Source of the DNA: Paramacrobiotus metropolitanus
Taxonomy: Eukaryota; Tardigrada; Eutardigrada; Parachela; Macrobiotidae
Direction of reading: 5' to 3'
DNA length: 64,000 bases
NCBI RefSeq assembly: GCF_019649055.1
Contig: NW_026570485.1
Location: 19,036 to 83,035, forward strand
The position numbers and the translations under genes were made by a program. A model generated the notes under the pieces. The model was not told the DNA's origin and made no database searches. It saw only the letters and a program-made list of their open reading frames with translations. Below are positions 46,217 to 58,248 of this stretch, piece by piece; the stretch's first letter is position 1, and each line of letters opens with the position of its first letter.

Positions 46217-46625
46217 TCTCGTTCAACAAGCGGTCTGCATCTGGAACCAGTCACTGCTCCCGTGTTCGAATGAGTCAGGATTTTTATTATTTTTGCTTAC
46301 TTTTTCGGGAGAAGCCGGGCAGTCCCCTGTACGGTTCTGTTCTTGCTTCGTTTGTACGTTGAGGCTCGTACCTTATTTTGTTAAACCGTTGCGCCGCTGA
46401 ACACCGGTTTGGTCTATTGTACGTTTCAATTTGAAGTAAAAGTTGACGAAAAAAACACATTAGCGGCATCGTGCATAAAATTCTGTACACCGATAAAAAA
46501 GCTGCAGATGTTAGTATCAATTTAAACACTACAAAAAAAGACTATGCTGCAGTAAACTACGTGAGCGGGAAAGGCCGGGTCAGCAAGGCAGCGGCGCGGA
46601 ATGGGCGCGGGGTGTTGCGGCGGGG
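46217..46625. other. Intergenic stretch
   Basis: 3' flank shared by the convergent plus-strand gene (ends 46216) and the minus-strand exon (ends 46626). No further feature. Confidence 0.4.
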
Positions 46626-46955
46626 TCACTTGTGGATGGCGGCGGAGACGTCGTCGTAGAGCTCCTCCGGGAGGTAGTCCTTCAGCGCGTATTCCCCGGT
46701 TAGCCCGGCGTCCAGCGGGTTCCCGTAGCCGCCGTGCACCCGCGCCGTCTCCAGGTACTCGTAGTGGTTCTCCGGCACGCCCGCGCCGCCGGGCTTCTTG
46801 GGCTGCGCGTAGATGACCTCGGTGGCGGAGCGGCCGCCGTCCACCACCACCGTCATTTGCGGCGTTGTAGTCTTGCCATCTAAACAAGGACGACGCTTGA
46901 CCAGCCCGAATTGCGCCACGCTGGTCACTGCGGTGGAAACGAACAGGTGAAGGAA
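46626..46955 (-). CDS. Terminal exon of an unidentified minus-strand gene
   Basis: After a CCACCGCAG acceptor near 46950 the frame reads TSVAQFGLVKRRPCLDG, then VVDGGRSATEVIYAQPKK, and ends KDYLPEELYDDVSAAIHK with a TGA. GC-rich third positions and a clean frame support real coding. HYEYL is a possible tyrosine signalling motif. A possible upstream exon at about 47430-47537 would give a hydrophobic segment (AVVPSLALSYMVW) followed by RPARKKR, as in a single-pass membrane protein; that join needs a weak GTCACC donor and is uncertain. Confidence 0.5.
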   Translation of the reverse strand, partial: FLHLFVSTAVTSVAQFGLVKRRPCLDGKTTTPQMTVVVDGGRSATEVIYAQPKKPGGAGVPENHYEYLETARVHGGYGNPLDAGLTGEYALKDYLPEELYDDVSAAIHK

Positions 46956-47285
46956 TGGTCAATCTGCAAGAGTCCGCGTCCAGCAAATCGAGGAAATTAC
47001 GGAGAATTTATGTACTAGAAAGTATAAATGTACCAGTGCAAGTCCGTAAACACCTCACTGAGGCTCCCTCGCGCGCGTTCGCTGTTATAACTGAGCAGAA
47101 ATGCCGGTGAGTCCGGAAGTGTGCGGATTACAAACGCCAGCGCTTCCAGACGGTGCGCTTCACGGCCACCAGCGGGGCCAACGCGGCCGTCACCTGCCAG
47201 GGCACCGGTGGCGCACTGCTCATCAATCCCGACTAGGGCCCGACGCTCTTCCTCAGCAGTCTGTACGGTATAGGCAACGGCAGAG

Positions 47286-48960
47286 TTGTCTGGCACAGTC
47301 AGCCTCAACGCGCGCAGTACGTATCTACAAAGGTCACGACGGGCCACACATCAATTATTCCGTATCGACACTCGTCGGCCTGGCACGCTTAACAAGGTGA
47401 CCGTTATTTGCAGGTGCTACTTCGTATTGGATGCTGCGCTTCTTCCTTGCGGGCCGCGATCGCGAAGACGTCCACACCATATAAGACAGGGCCAGGCTGG
47501 GCACGACCGCCGCGTCAGCGAGAAGCGCGGCGTCCATCTTTTTCGCATTTGAACAAAAGTTACAAAACCAAACACAGCAATGCTACGAGTCAGAGTGTGC
47601 ACACCGGCGTCCTGTGTAGCAAGCAGCAATGCCTAATAATGGTAAATGCGCGATGTTAAGAACTGTCTTACTGCGTGCGTTACATTTCGTTGTATTGTAC
47701 ATTACACTGTACAGTGCATGCAGTCGAGAATTACCGCTGCAGCGTTATAAAAGGTCACCAATATAAAATATCGGCAATACGGAATACAGAAATTAAAGGG
47801 TCTAGTTTCGATAGCTGCCGTGTACCTACAGGCCGCTAGCTCGGTGCAACGGGAAGTCGACGGGCCATAACGCTACAGTAGTTGAACTGTGTATGTCTAT
47901 CGCACTCGACGGCAACGGCTGCGAGAAAGGCTGGTGACCCGGTAGCGACAAAGAATGAAGCGCTTTGTAGTTTTGAAGCAAAGGCAGCGGCGCAGCACTC
48001 TAATAACTGCGCAAAGGTCACGGCTTGCTTTAGGTTATACTTACATAAACTGCACGGATGACTTAGAGTGAAAGAAGAAATTCTGGGAACGATGCTTTGA
48101 GTCTGAACTGCGAAAAATATCAGAAATCGCTTAGTTACAATAACTTTAAGCTCATCTGGATCAGCTTTAACTAGAACCGACGACATCGGAAGATGGAAAA
48201 CAAACATGTTCTCCAACAAGCCCAGCGCAATAGCAGTGACAAAAAATAAACCGCGAAATTGGCCAATCTTGTCGGCACCTGGGAAAAACATTCTTCGTCG
48301 ACTAAATAAAAGGAACTACAAACGGTGTTCATCTTTATGTAAGTACGTACCAGTATGTGTGGGTGCTGTGCTTGTCGGTCCATGACACGGTGTGCAGTGT
48401 GCACACGGCGGCAGCCGTGCTCAGACCCTTATTAATTTTCATGTTGTTCTAGCTTTGGATAAGCGCTAGCGTTAAGTGTTTTTTTTTAAATCACGAACTA
48501 AGAAATGTTTTTTCATCTCATAACGATTTTTCTAATGGCGGAGTTTCCAGAACTAGGAAAATGTGAAACTGTCATCCATGATGTTTCAACGTTGCCGGTA
48601 ACTGCGCGTAACGGCCAGCTGTATTGTAACTACACAGTTATAAGTAATATGCCGTCATATTCATGGTGGTAATTGGAATGCTGCAGCTTGACCTTGGCTA
48701 GTACTTGATCACAAACATTGGCTTTTATCGAACTGGGCTAACCGAACAAAATGATCCCCTATTTACTTCGTTACCAGCGTTACCTCGTTGTTACCACAAA
48801 TATTACCGTGGTAACGAGTAACCAATAACCGCTAAATAAATTTTCCAGCTTTCCATATACTATTACTGCAAATGCACAAGCGTGATGTCTGTCACTGTTA
48901 TTATTGTTCACTTGTTGACCTGTCGTTCACAGCTTATGCAACGGTTTTTGACAGTTTTCT
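47286..48960. repeat. Diverged segmental duplication, copy 2
   Basis: 47286-47540 matches 19080-19300 inverted, and 47825-48960 matches 17870-18960 directly. A minus-strand frame at 47836-48291 (GLFFVTAIALGLLENMFVF) corresponds to the hydrophobic stretch in copy 1. Confidence 0.55.
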
Positions 48961-50756
48961 TGGGAATTGCTTGATGAACCAAGATTTCGCTCTTCATAGC
49001 CCTGCAGATATTCGATCGACGGTACAGACACTGCACCACAGGGTCTGGGGTAGGGAAAGTCGCACTCTCTGCCAAGTGCTCTTCGTAACGGTGCGATGCC
49101 CGGCAGCGGCTGGATCTGACGGTTGTGCCAACTTCGTTTATCACTGTATTTTAGATGGCTGGTTGATTACTCCCTATTAATGCTTATTTTCAAACGAGTT
49201 CGCTACTGTAGTCCAGCAACTTGCCACTTGCAGACGGCAGTTCATAGTACTAGTAAGCTCCCGGTTAACAGCATTTTTGTGGGACGATAGATTTGCATGT
49301 TTCGCCCGAGTGGTTCCCAGAAAACACCGTATGATACACACGAGTGATTGTGTGTTCACGCACATTTCTTCCGGCGCGGACTGATAACGTCTGGCGGTTG
49401 CATGTTTATCAGGTTCAGTACAAAAATGTCCGTGAAATGCCAAATTTCGTTAGGAAGACACAAAAACTGATTTCAGCATTCAGCTTACAGGCGTCTGTCG
49501 GCGACCGTGCTGCTACGAGCACTATGTGTGACAACCATGAAAATGCAGTGGTCCGATCGGTTCTCGACAGACCGGAGTGAACCTAGTGCCGTTTCCAAAT
49601 TACGGAAGTTTGATTATCAAGAATAATCCTTCCCGTTTTTAGAAACGAACCTCAAAATAATTACAAACCCAGGAATGAGGTAAAAAGGGATACGCAAAAG
49701 CATAGACTACATCAGTCTTTCGACAACTCTAAACACAGTTAAGGTGACTGAATGGTTGCTAGCTTTTACAAGTATTACCACTACTGTTATAATCATAGCA
49801 CCTATTATTATTTTACGGAAAGCAGTGGTGCATGTTTGTTCGTAACACAATAAAGGTCATGCATCAATCAAGTAATCAGTTGTTTAATCGTAACTAGACC
49901 TTGATATTGTTATCGAGCTATTGAAATAAAAGAAGTATCAAGTAATCAGTGCCTATGTTGATGATATGCCAGTAGAGCTGCGTACAGAAACGGTACGAGT
50001 ATACTATCAGTTCGAATTAAATACGTTGAACGTTTACACCAGTGCATTTTCAGTTGTCTTACCTCAGCAAACAGATCTTTACACAAGTAAGTTCATGGAT
50101 TGTCGGTCGATTAGACTGAACTACCGCATGCTTGTGTGGATCGTTAAAAGTGCGGTAAACTTCCAAACAGATTCAAGCAGCTTCTACTCTAGATGCTACG
50201 ATGACATTGTGGCTGCACGAGATCAACAATGGATCACACCAATTGTCACCAAACCAAGCGCGAACCGAAGCCAGTTAAGTTTAACAAGATGCAACGTTGA
50301 AAAGTCTGTTTTAGAAAATATTCCCGTTTACTTTAACGCCAGTGGATGTGTTGTCATTTGCCGTGATCAGTGCAAAAGGTACAACTGAGTAACTGACTAC
50401 TGGACTTAAAATATTTGTACTGTATTCAATGTAGAGTTGAGAGCTCGCATAGGACATGGCAGCCGGGTTGCGCTAGACTGCTTGCTTTTACAGCATTATT
50501 GTTATGGTTTCTCCGTTTCTGTGACTTCAGGGTTTCTGAAGCTGACGACGCCGGCACTGACCATCCCGTACAACGGATTCCATATTCAGGTTCCCAGGTG
50601 TCCACCACCCCGGCTAACCCTGTGTTTTAATATCTGCTAACCGGCCTTTTGCTGCGCGACACGGTGCAGACTGCAGACCGGTTCGGCCAGCCACGCCGCC
50701 GGCATTCCTTCGGTCTCCGTGCGGTTGTGCGTTATCTATACTGAACTAGTACAATT
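48961..50756. other. Stretch without recognised genes
   Basis: The longest open frame is 49966-50388 (plus, 140 codons, two potential N-glycosylation sites near the end, no signal peptide). It resembles no family I know and is AT-rich; chance occurrence is possible. Confidence 0.3.
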
Positions 50757-51700
50757 TTATCGGTACGCCCCCCGATTGCGCATGCCCTGCGCAAATGATT
50801 GGCCTTTTTGGCCGCTATCACAGCCACCCCGGACTTTTCTATGTCCGGCAGCGCAGCGCAACCAGTTGCAGCGCTGTTGCAGATAGCCGGTGCTTTTTCT
50901 CAGACTGACCAATACAAACAACGCATCGAGCAAGAGTAAGATCTGCGCTTCAAACAAGGCACTGGTGATTTCGCGCAGTAATTGGTGTGGCCCGCCATAC
51001 CGACGTCATACTTCAGCAGCTCGTTGTATCTGTACGCCGACGCGGCATCCAGCAGAGCAGCGCCGACAGGGTAAATAAAGTTACTATAGATGCAAATCGG
51101 CTGCGTTGGTCCGCGCACGGTCACGCTCCGTCGTCTGCGGCTGCTTCCGAATATTGATCGGCGTCTCGTCCGGATGTTTCTCCACAGCAGCAACGGATAG
51201 GACAGCGGCACGGTGTACAGAATCTGGGGATACGAAAGACTATAATTAGGGCTGACACGCTCCATATCGTTTGTTGTGCGACACTGCCGGGGATGCAGTG
51301 ACAGTGTGTGTGGGACAAACGATAGTACTCTGTGCAGTCCGTCCACAATATTTAATCGCCGGTAATGACCGCGTGGGTATACACCATACCGTTATCATCA
51401 GGTACGACGCATAGGCAGCGCAGTTTGTATGGTGCCTTAAAGGGTACGGGGAGGCAAACGTCCCACGCGGCCCACGCCCATTTGATGACGATTAACAAGT
51501 GCATGTGTACGATAAGCGCGGGAAGACGGACATGAGGTACAGAGGAAATGTGCAGCGGAACGGCCAGATGTATTAATCACGGGCTACGACCAGCAGTTTC
51601 TGCGGATAAACAGCAGAGCGTACAGCGTGTCGATGAGCAGCAGGCGTTTTTGTGCCCTGAACAGTAGACACTAGCCTGAGCGACCTGAGTGTGGGTCAGG
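50757..51700 (-). pseudogene. Rhodopsin-like GPCR pseudogene, TM4 to C-tail
   Basis: Reading down from 51700: a TM4-like segment (ALIVHMHLLIVIKWAWAAWD), second extracellular loop (LRCLCVVPDDNGM), an in-frame TAA, TM5 (SVSALIIVFRIP), then in other frames YTVPLSYPLLLWRNIRTRR and a TM7-like piece DALFVLVSLRKSTGYLQQR with the C-tail. At least three frameshifts. Closest relative in the window is 63327-64000. Confidence 0.65.
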
Positions 51701-53700
51701 ATGTACAAGAACTCTGAACGCCGCTGAGAGGTCAAGTTTTCAATGGGTGGGCGTACTTCTCGTTCTTACAATATCTGTTCACTGGATAGCGTTAATAAGA
51801 GAGCAACAGTTACAGGGTTTTCAAATTCTGTTTACGTAGTAACTCTCCCAGTTCCCTTCACTCAGTTCACTGGCAAGTTAAGGGACATGCGGTGGTTGTC
51901 AATACGCGCTGTGGATTAATCGGGGCGCAGGTCAGGTGCAGCTTAATTAGAACACTGGATAATCTGCGAGAGTGCGTTCGTAGGTAGGCAGGCAGTATTT
52001 TGGTCACTCTCTCACCCAGTGGCTCTGTGCAGTGCACCGTGTGCACTGCACGGTGGTATTTCGGTGCCTGGAGGCAACATTTCCCCGCTACAGGACTGAC
52101 TGTACGGCCATCTATCAAAATCCGGTTTTTAAAAACGGCCTGAGCAAAAAAATAACGTTTTCTGCTCGTCGATCGGTGTCCTTTCTCCGTAGTAGGCTCT
52201 GTATTGTTTCTACTAGCCCGCTCTCGCTGCTTTCTGGTTTGCGAGATATGAAAACTACTTCTTAGTACGAGTATCGGAAGACCGGGCACAGTCATAGCAG
52301 GAATGAAGGCGCATATTAAGATTGCGCTTTAGGTACGCTCACAGGTCATAAAACAATTATCTATCTTCGCGACAGGCGGCGTCGAACGCGTTGAAAGCGC
52401 GCGCTTGTGTAAACATCAGCTGGCCAATCCTAAGCCGGTGACCACCTGCGACCGTATCGCCTTTTATAAGGCATCACACAGCGCGTCTGACCACCGTTTC
52501 GGCCGATATGCGAAACGGTTGTCCATCAAGCGCAGAGTGTATAGGCTTATAGTTATAGCCTACACGGTTACCGCGCTATTACAGCGAAATGCGCATCTCC
52601 CGTTGACGCACATTTCGTGCATCATTAGTTACCATTGTTGTCTTACTGCTTCGCTTATTGGCGAATAATGTGGCTTGGTGCATGGTATTCAGGTTTCACC
52701 GCTTTTCTTGCAATTACTCCTTATGAGTCTCACATTATAGGGACTCTCTAGTCAATTGGTCAAATGCGAAATGGGGAAACCATGGCGCATTCTCTTTTGG
52801 TACCGATAATGTACCTGTCTGCCACCGTAACAAAGGTACCGTTATAAGCCTCGAGATTATCTAAGTAGCCCCGTGTGAATGGGGAAACCATCTTCGCTTT
52901 CTACTGTTACCGGTACAATGTCTGCTACCGCTATACGTCTACGCGCCGATGGTAATAGTGAATAGTCTGAACTGCACAGACTAAGTAAACAACGAGTAGG
53001 TCGGTCAAAGTCCAGTAGGCCATGTTAAATCCGAGATCTTGTCGCGAAGATGGTTTCTGTCTGAGACACTGGAATTCACTCAAGTGGATGTACCTCTCCT
53101 GGTCTGTATTGTATATCACAGACCTTCATTCCTGCTATGGCACAGTACACATAAATCTTCTGCTTAATATCGCTTGCGGTCAGCATGGTGCAAAGGTCAT
53201 GCACTACTCCGCTGCGTCTGTATTCGGTAGTTTAACCGTGGGCGTAACCCCTGCAGTTATTTCTCTCGCTGTATTTATTCGTTCTCATCATCCGGACGGA
53301 CTTGTACAGAATATAACGAACTCGTACATGTACACAAGATTACTCTCGTTGTCAGTTGTGCACGGCCAGTGGACTGTGAACAGCGAATAATACTGGCAGT
53401 CATATTTTGTCAGCGGATTCCGGCGTAGCCATAACAGAATAATTTATTGTCAGATACTGCATCGGAAATGACAATGATTTTGAGCACAATAAGCAACTAC
53501 GCTTCTTTTCCAGTGAACCCGATCACAAGAATGAACAAAGTAACGGTGGAGAATAGGGCCAATCATCGTAATCACTGCGCGTACAACATCACGACTGCAA
53601 GGCTGGGAACCCGTTGGCTGGTTACGCAAAAGGGGATGCTTTTGGAAGGAGATCGGACATGTGAAGCAGCGGTTAGCCAGCCAATGAGCCCGGGGTCAGG
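51700..53700. other. Stretch without recognised genes
   Basis: A diverged tandem pair of about 115 bases begins GGGGAAACCAT at about 52770 and 52880. Otherwise only short ORFs. Confidence 0.35.
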
Positions 53701-53705
53701 TCAGG

Positions 53706-55774
53706 TCAGGGCGAAGGGGGCGGACTGGAAGGCGAATAGGCGGGCGAATCCCCGTAGGAATAGGCAGGGCTGCCGGCAGCTGGACGATCAGCCGACGGAG
53801 CGCGCATTTCGCGTTGCAGAGCGCAGAGGGTCAGTTTGGTCAACCTGCCCAGCTGGTCAGCCTGCAGCGCGTCCACAGTCCACGCCACGTCGCCGTACTT
53901 GGCCAGCACACGCGGGTCTTGCTCCTGACAGTAATGCAGAATCTGCACAGGAAAGTTGACATATTAGGAAAGGATTTGATTTCCTGAACGTAATATTCAT
54001 TACAAACGCTGACCTTGTCGATGCGTTGGCGGTCCGCAGAGTCCGCCGGCTGCTCGGCGGCATCTCGCAGCCACTGTAGCAGCCGCGCCCGCTCCTCGCC
54101 CTCCGGCTCCGCCAGATACGCTTCCAACAGATGACTGAGGTCCGCGTGGACGGGCAGCTCCTCCTCGTCGTCGTCCTCGTCATCCACGTGACTGTAGCAC
54201 AGCGGCACCGGCACCCGGCGGAAGTGCTCCACCGGCCCGCTGAACGTCCCCTTCAGCCACACCACCCGCTCCACCGCCGCCGCCGCCGCGTGCAGCTCGT
54301 CGGTCAGCGGGCCGTCCAGCTCCCAGTGGAAGCGCTGCATCACCACCCTCACATCGTCGTCCCACTCCTGCTCCCGCAGCAGCCAGTCGAGGAGGTCCAG
54401 GCAGTCGCCCAGCCCGTTATTCTGCCACTGCTGCACGGCGTTGCTGATGACGATGGTTTGGGTGGTTTCCCTCAGGCATTTCCATAAGCACATGCCCACG
54501 AGGTAGGCGGACCGCTGCCAGCCGGCTTCGTCGGGTGTCGTGGCCTTCCCGTCGGCGTCGACGAGGCGCTGGTGGGCGAACGACACCCAGATGACCCGCC
54601 ATTCCGTCCCGATCAGGGCGTCCCACAGCGGACACACCCGCCGACACTGCGCGCGCTGCACACTGTCCAGCATGTCCAGCACAGCCCGCTGCACTTCCGC
54701 CGGGAGACAGGGCAACGCACTTCCCTGGCCGTCGTCATCCGCGAGGGCAGCGGACGCCGGCACCGACACGAACAACAGCGGACAAGGCGACGCCTGCAGT
54801 TTGCTGTTGGCTTGCATCCGCAATTCTTCCTGCCAACGGAAAATTCATGCAATGAACAAAAAAAACAAGAAGACTGTAGGAAAACCTAAACCGTGAAAAA
54901 TATAAAACGGACAAAAAAATATCAGTATAAGAAAAAAAATTAAAAATAACGAAAACGTTTGTTAATCCGCACACGGTAAGAGAAACAATACATATATCAA
55001 TAAAAACTGCGATAAAATAAATATTAAAACATAAATACTTATAAAACTATTGAACTATTGAAAATTAATGTGATCGACGAGGAATGTACCAGATGCTGGT
55101 CGAGCAGCGGCGTCCCCCGCAGTTCTTGCAGGTAGACCAGCGTCGCGCCCATGAGGCACACCGGCCAGAAAGCGTGTTCAGAGGCCTGCACGGCCTCCTT
55201 CCAGGCTTCCCACCGCGCCGCGCTCACGGGACCCCCGCCCCAGTAGGCCGCCGGGAGGGTGCGGGCGCGCGTCACAAAATCCAGCGTTCCGGCAGCGCCC
55301 GCGGGTTCCGCTGCTTCCGGGGTGAATAATCGCACAGGATGCGCCCGCATCAGCCGCTTCAGTCCCGCCCCCTCGGGGCCCTCCATCGCCACGAAGACAT
55401 AGCGCTGCCAGTACATCTGGCAAAGAAAGGGGGTGCCCGGCTGCCACGTCCAGGGGCGGTCGGCACTGCTCCGCCCCAACACCTCCACCCGCTGCCCCAC
55501 CCCCTGGGGGAAGAGGCTTTCATCCAGATCCTGCGCCGACTCGGCGCTGCCCGAGAAGGTGTGCCCGGGGCCGACGACTGCGGCGCACGACGACCGCCTC
55601 CGGGTCGACCAGCTCGGCGCGCCGTCCGGGGCAGTCAAAGTCGACGACCAGGCCGTTGTGCAGGACGTTGATGACGCGGCCGTACTCCCAAGAGCCGTCG
55701 CTGGCCCGCACGTCCACGGCGTTCCACGCGTAGATATCGCCGGGACGGTTGTAGATACTGAACTGTCTGAACAT
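53706..55774 (-). CDS. F-box protein with N-terminal Tudor/Agenet-like segment, copy D (frameshifted)
   Basis: Exons on the minus strand: 55090-55774, 54014-54829 and 53706-53942 (TGA end); about 578 residues. Residues 1-60 (YNRPGDIYAWNAVDV, YGRVINVLHNGLVVDFDC) look like a Tudor/Agenet-type barrel. The middle region has WQRYVFVAMEG and WPVCLMGATLVYL. Exon 2 holds the F-box (LPCLPAEVQRAVLDMLD, CRRVCPLWDALI) and a long conserved region (VVMQRFHWELDG). Exon 3 ends in Ser/Pro/Tyr repeats. F-box proteins recruit substrates to SCF ubiquitin ligases through Skp1. One extra or missing base around the CCCCGGG run at about 55565-55569 splits exon 1 into two frames. Copy C has an intron inside what is exon 1 here, so this copy lost it or C gained it. 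Upstream neighbour of copy C, same strand. Confidence 0.75.
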
Positions 55775-58248
55775 ACTCGGCTATCTATCCAAATGAAATC
55801 CCTTGGCCCTTGGCGGTCGACCCCGGAGTGCCCGGACTCAGAGGCCAGTCAAAGCAGCGTCAAATACCAATCACAGATTATTTACTAATTTACTGTTTAC
55901 AAGAAACAGACAGGATTGCAAAACAACCATACAGTTTCATCTACGAACTGGCAATCTGCTCAAGCGAATCCCTAATCCGAAGCGACCACGGTTGACAATT
56001 CGCCAGATTCGGTTCGAAAACTAAAATGAACACTGGAATCCTTGATAGTCGATGCTAAAAAGTAAAACTTAACTGCGTACAGTCGCCGTACACTGAGTGC
56101 AAGTGCAAACAGGCTAACAGGCTAACAGCAGCGACTTTTTATTATCAATAGATTCATATATCCTTACGTCCTTGTTTTTTGGAAATTATCTTCTAAATCA
56201 AGATTGATTTTTTTAATAAGGTGATAATTTTGTAAAATAGAGCATCGCGCAAACGTTCCTACCTTTATATTTAAAAAAATCTCAAGTTTTGGAGAAGGTC
56301 TAACAAAATTTTTAGAAGCTGTAGTACTTAAAGGTTGTTAGTACTTAAAGGTTGTTAGTTTTGGAAATTATCTACTAATTCGAGATTCCATTGGTGAAGC
56401 TTTTGATTATTTTATAAAACCCAGCATCTTCTAAAGCTTCCTATCTGCTGCTTCGAAAAAAATTTTGGTTTCCGGAACGTTTTCAAAAACCCTTTCAAAC
56501 TTTCCGTACTTAGCGTTTAAAGTTCATAGAAATTTCCAGTAAATTCTACAAACGTCTCGAATGAGCAAATACAAGTTTCGCAACTTAGCAACCTAAACTA
56601 TAGTTATTTGAAATTGACAATCCTATCAAACTTATAATTTTTTTAAATTCTTGAAACCTTTAAGATGTTTTTAAATCTGTTTGAATACCTCAAAATAACT
56701 ATAAATGTTTTGAAAGTCGGCTCCAAAGCTTTTACATTTCAAGAATTTCTAAATATTTCTAAATATTTCGACTGCCGCGCAGCGGGCCGTTACCTCGAAT
56801 TTTGAGCCTCCAAAGTTTCGAAATTTAAAATTATCTAGAAATCTAAGTACCTCAATATCTCACGGTCTAAATTGTCTGATTTATATGTAATTTCTAAATA
56901 TCTAAAAGCCAGCCTGCGGCCCGTTCACCGTATTCACTCACATAGCGGCTCTGTGATACTGGTATTGTAGCTTGGGTATTCACTAAGTCCTACGTTGCTC
57001 TGTAATACTGGCGGTAGCTTGGGTATTCACTAACCTCAAAATTTAATAAATATGTATTTATTTTATTTTTATAAATACTCCAGAGCTTGACTGAATGGCT
57101 GAAAATCTTACAATTAGCAGCTGAAGATGCAGCCTCCCAGGTCACCTTGGGCAACCGTTATTCTGCGCTAAAATATCGGTTGAATGGTTTTTGTGGGCAT
57201 CGTGTAAATGATCCCACTCCATTCATTTAATCACCGTTTAAATAATTATTATCGGTCGTGCAAAAAAATTCAAGTTTTCAGTTCGTTAGATCGGCAATAC
57301 AAAGTTACATTAGAGTGCGTGCGATGACAATCTGCCGCTCGTGACAAAATACAAAATGCGCCATTAATTTGATTTACGCCCATTTTTTCAATGGAATTTT
57401 CAATATTAAAAACTATTAAAAACGTGAATAAGAACCGTGAAAAATGCAAACAAAAAGAAAAACTGCGGAGGCTTTCACAGTTTTTATACCACTGGTCGAA
57501 TTTGACCGGAAAGCTTGAAAACTGTCCTCATTTCTACATGTTAAAATATTTTCGTAGCTGGCCTCGCTGGGTGCAGAAGGCAGGGCATTCAACCAGATGC
57601 CGGCTTCTGGTTGCGTTACTTGATCAGATACTATCAGGATAAGTTGAGTTCATATAACTTCATGTTTCAGACAAACAACAATTATCTACGGCATTGGGAA
57701 TTTTTTCCAGCTTCGCGTACGCGTAACATGCCGTTAACGTTACGACTTAGGCACGTACAGATGCTGTACACTTTACCGGGCAAGGACTGCCATACGAGGC
57801 AACGCGGTTTCCGTCCTCGGGACCGTGAACGCAACGGACAATTTCAAAGAGATTTTGCTGTTATAATTCGCTCTATTTTGTTACAAAATTTGCTTAACAT
57901 AGCTGGCTTGTGCTAATAAAACATTTCCAAAAACAGTGATGCACAGTTGCCTCACACAAAAACTGCCGCATGCCTCTTTACGGGCACCATGCCTCGTGGA
58001 AAACTGGAAGGCTACTCGATCAAGTGCTATCCTTTTCGCGGTATTTCCTTTTTTCCGGTTTATCGCAAAAAATTGTACTTTTTAATTACACACATCTGAC
58101 GGGACTGTTTCAGGCAGGAAATGATCCCAAGTGTTTTTTATGCTAACTTGTAGGTATTCATACATGAGAGCAAGTTAAATAGGCTAAAATCCAGTAACGT
58201 TAAAAAGAGGATTCACCCGCAGGGGATCGTTGCGCGCCAGCAGCCAAT
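55775..58248. other. AT-rich intergenic region between the F-box paralogues
   Basis: No gene. Two short tandem repeats: an 18-base unit (AGTACTTAAAGGTTGTT) twice near 56325-56360, and a 46-50-base unit containing GTAGCTTGGGTATTCACT twice at about 56932-57030. At about 57780-57860 IRGNAVSVLGTVNATDNF (plus) matches the end of the REL-endonuclease retroelements, so a fourth, very decayed copy is likely. Confidence 0.45.

Noticed and set aside
47100-47340. Plus-strand coding exon (TVRFTATSGANAAVTCQGTG frame)
   Set aside because: Interrupted by a stop, no splice borders, and overlaps the duplicated block; not enough to call a gene.
54131-54487. 118-codon plus-strand ORF, also 58616-59350 plus
   Set aside because: Antisense to the F-box exons; low-complexity His/Arg-rich reading typical of a shadow.
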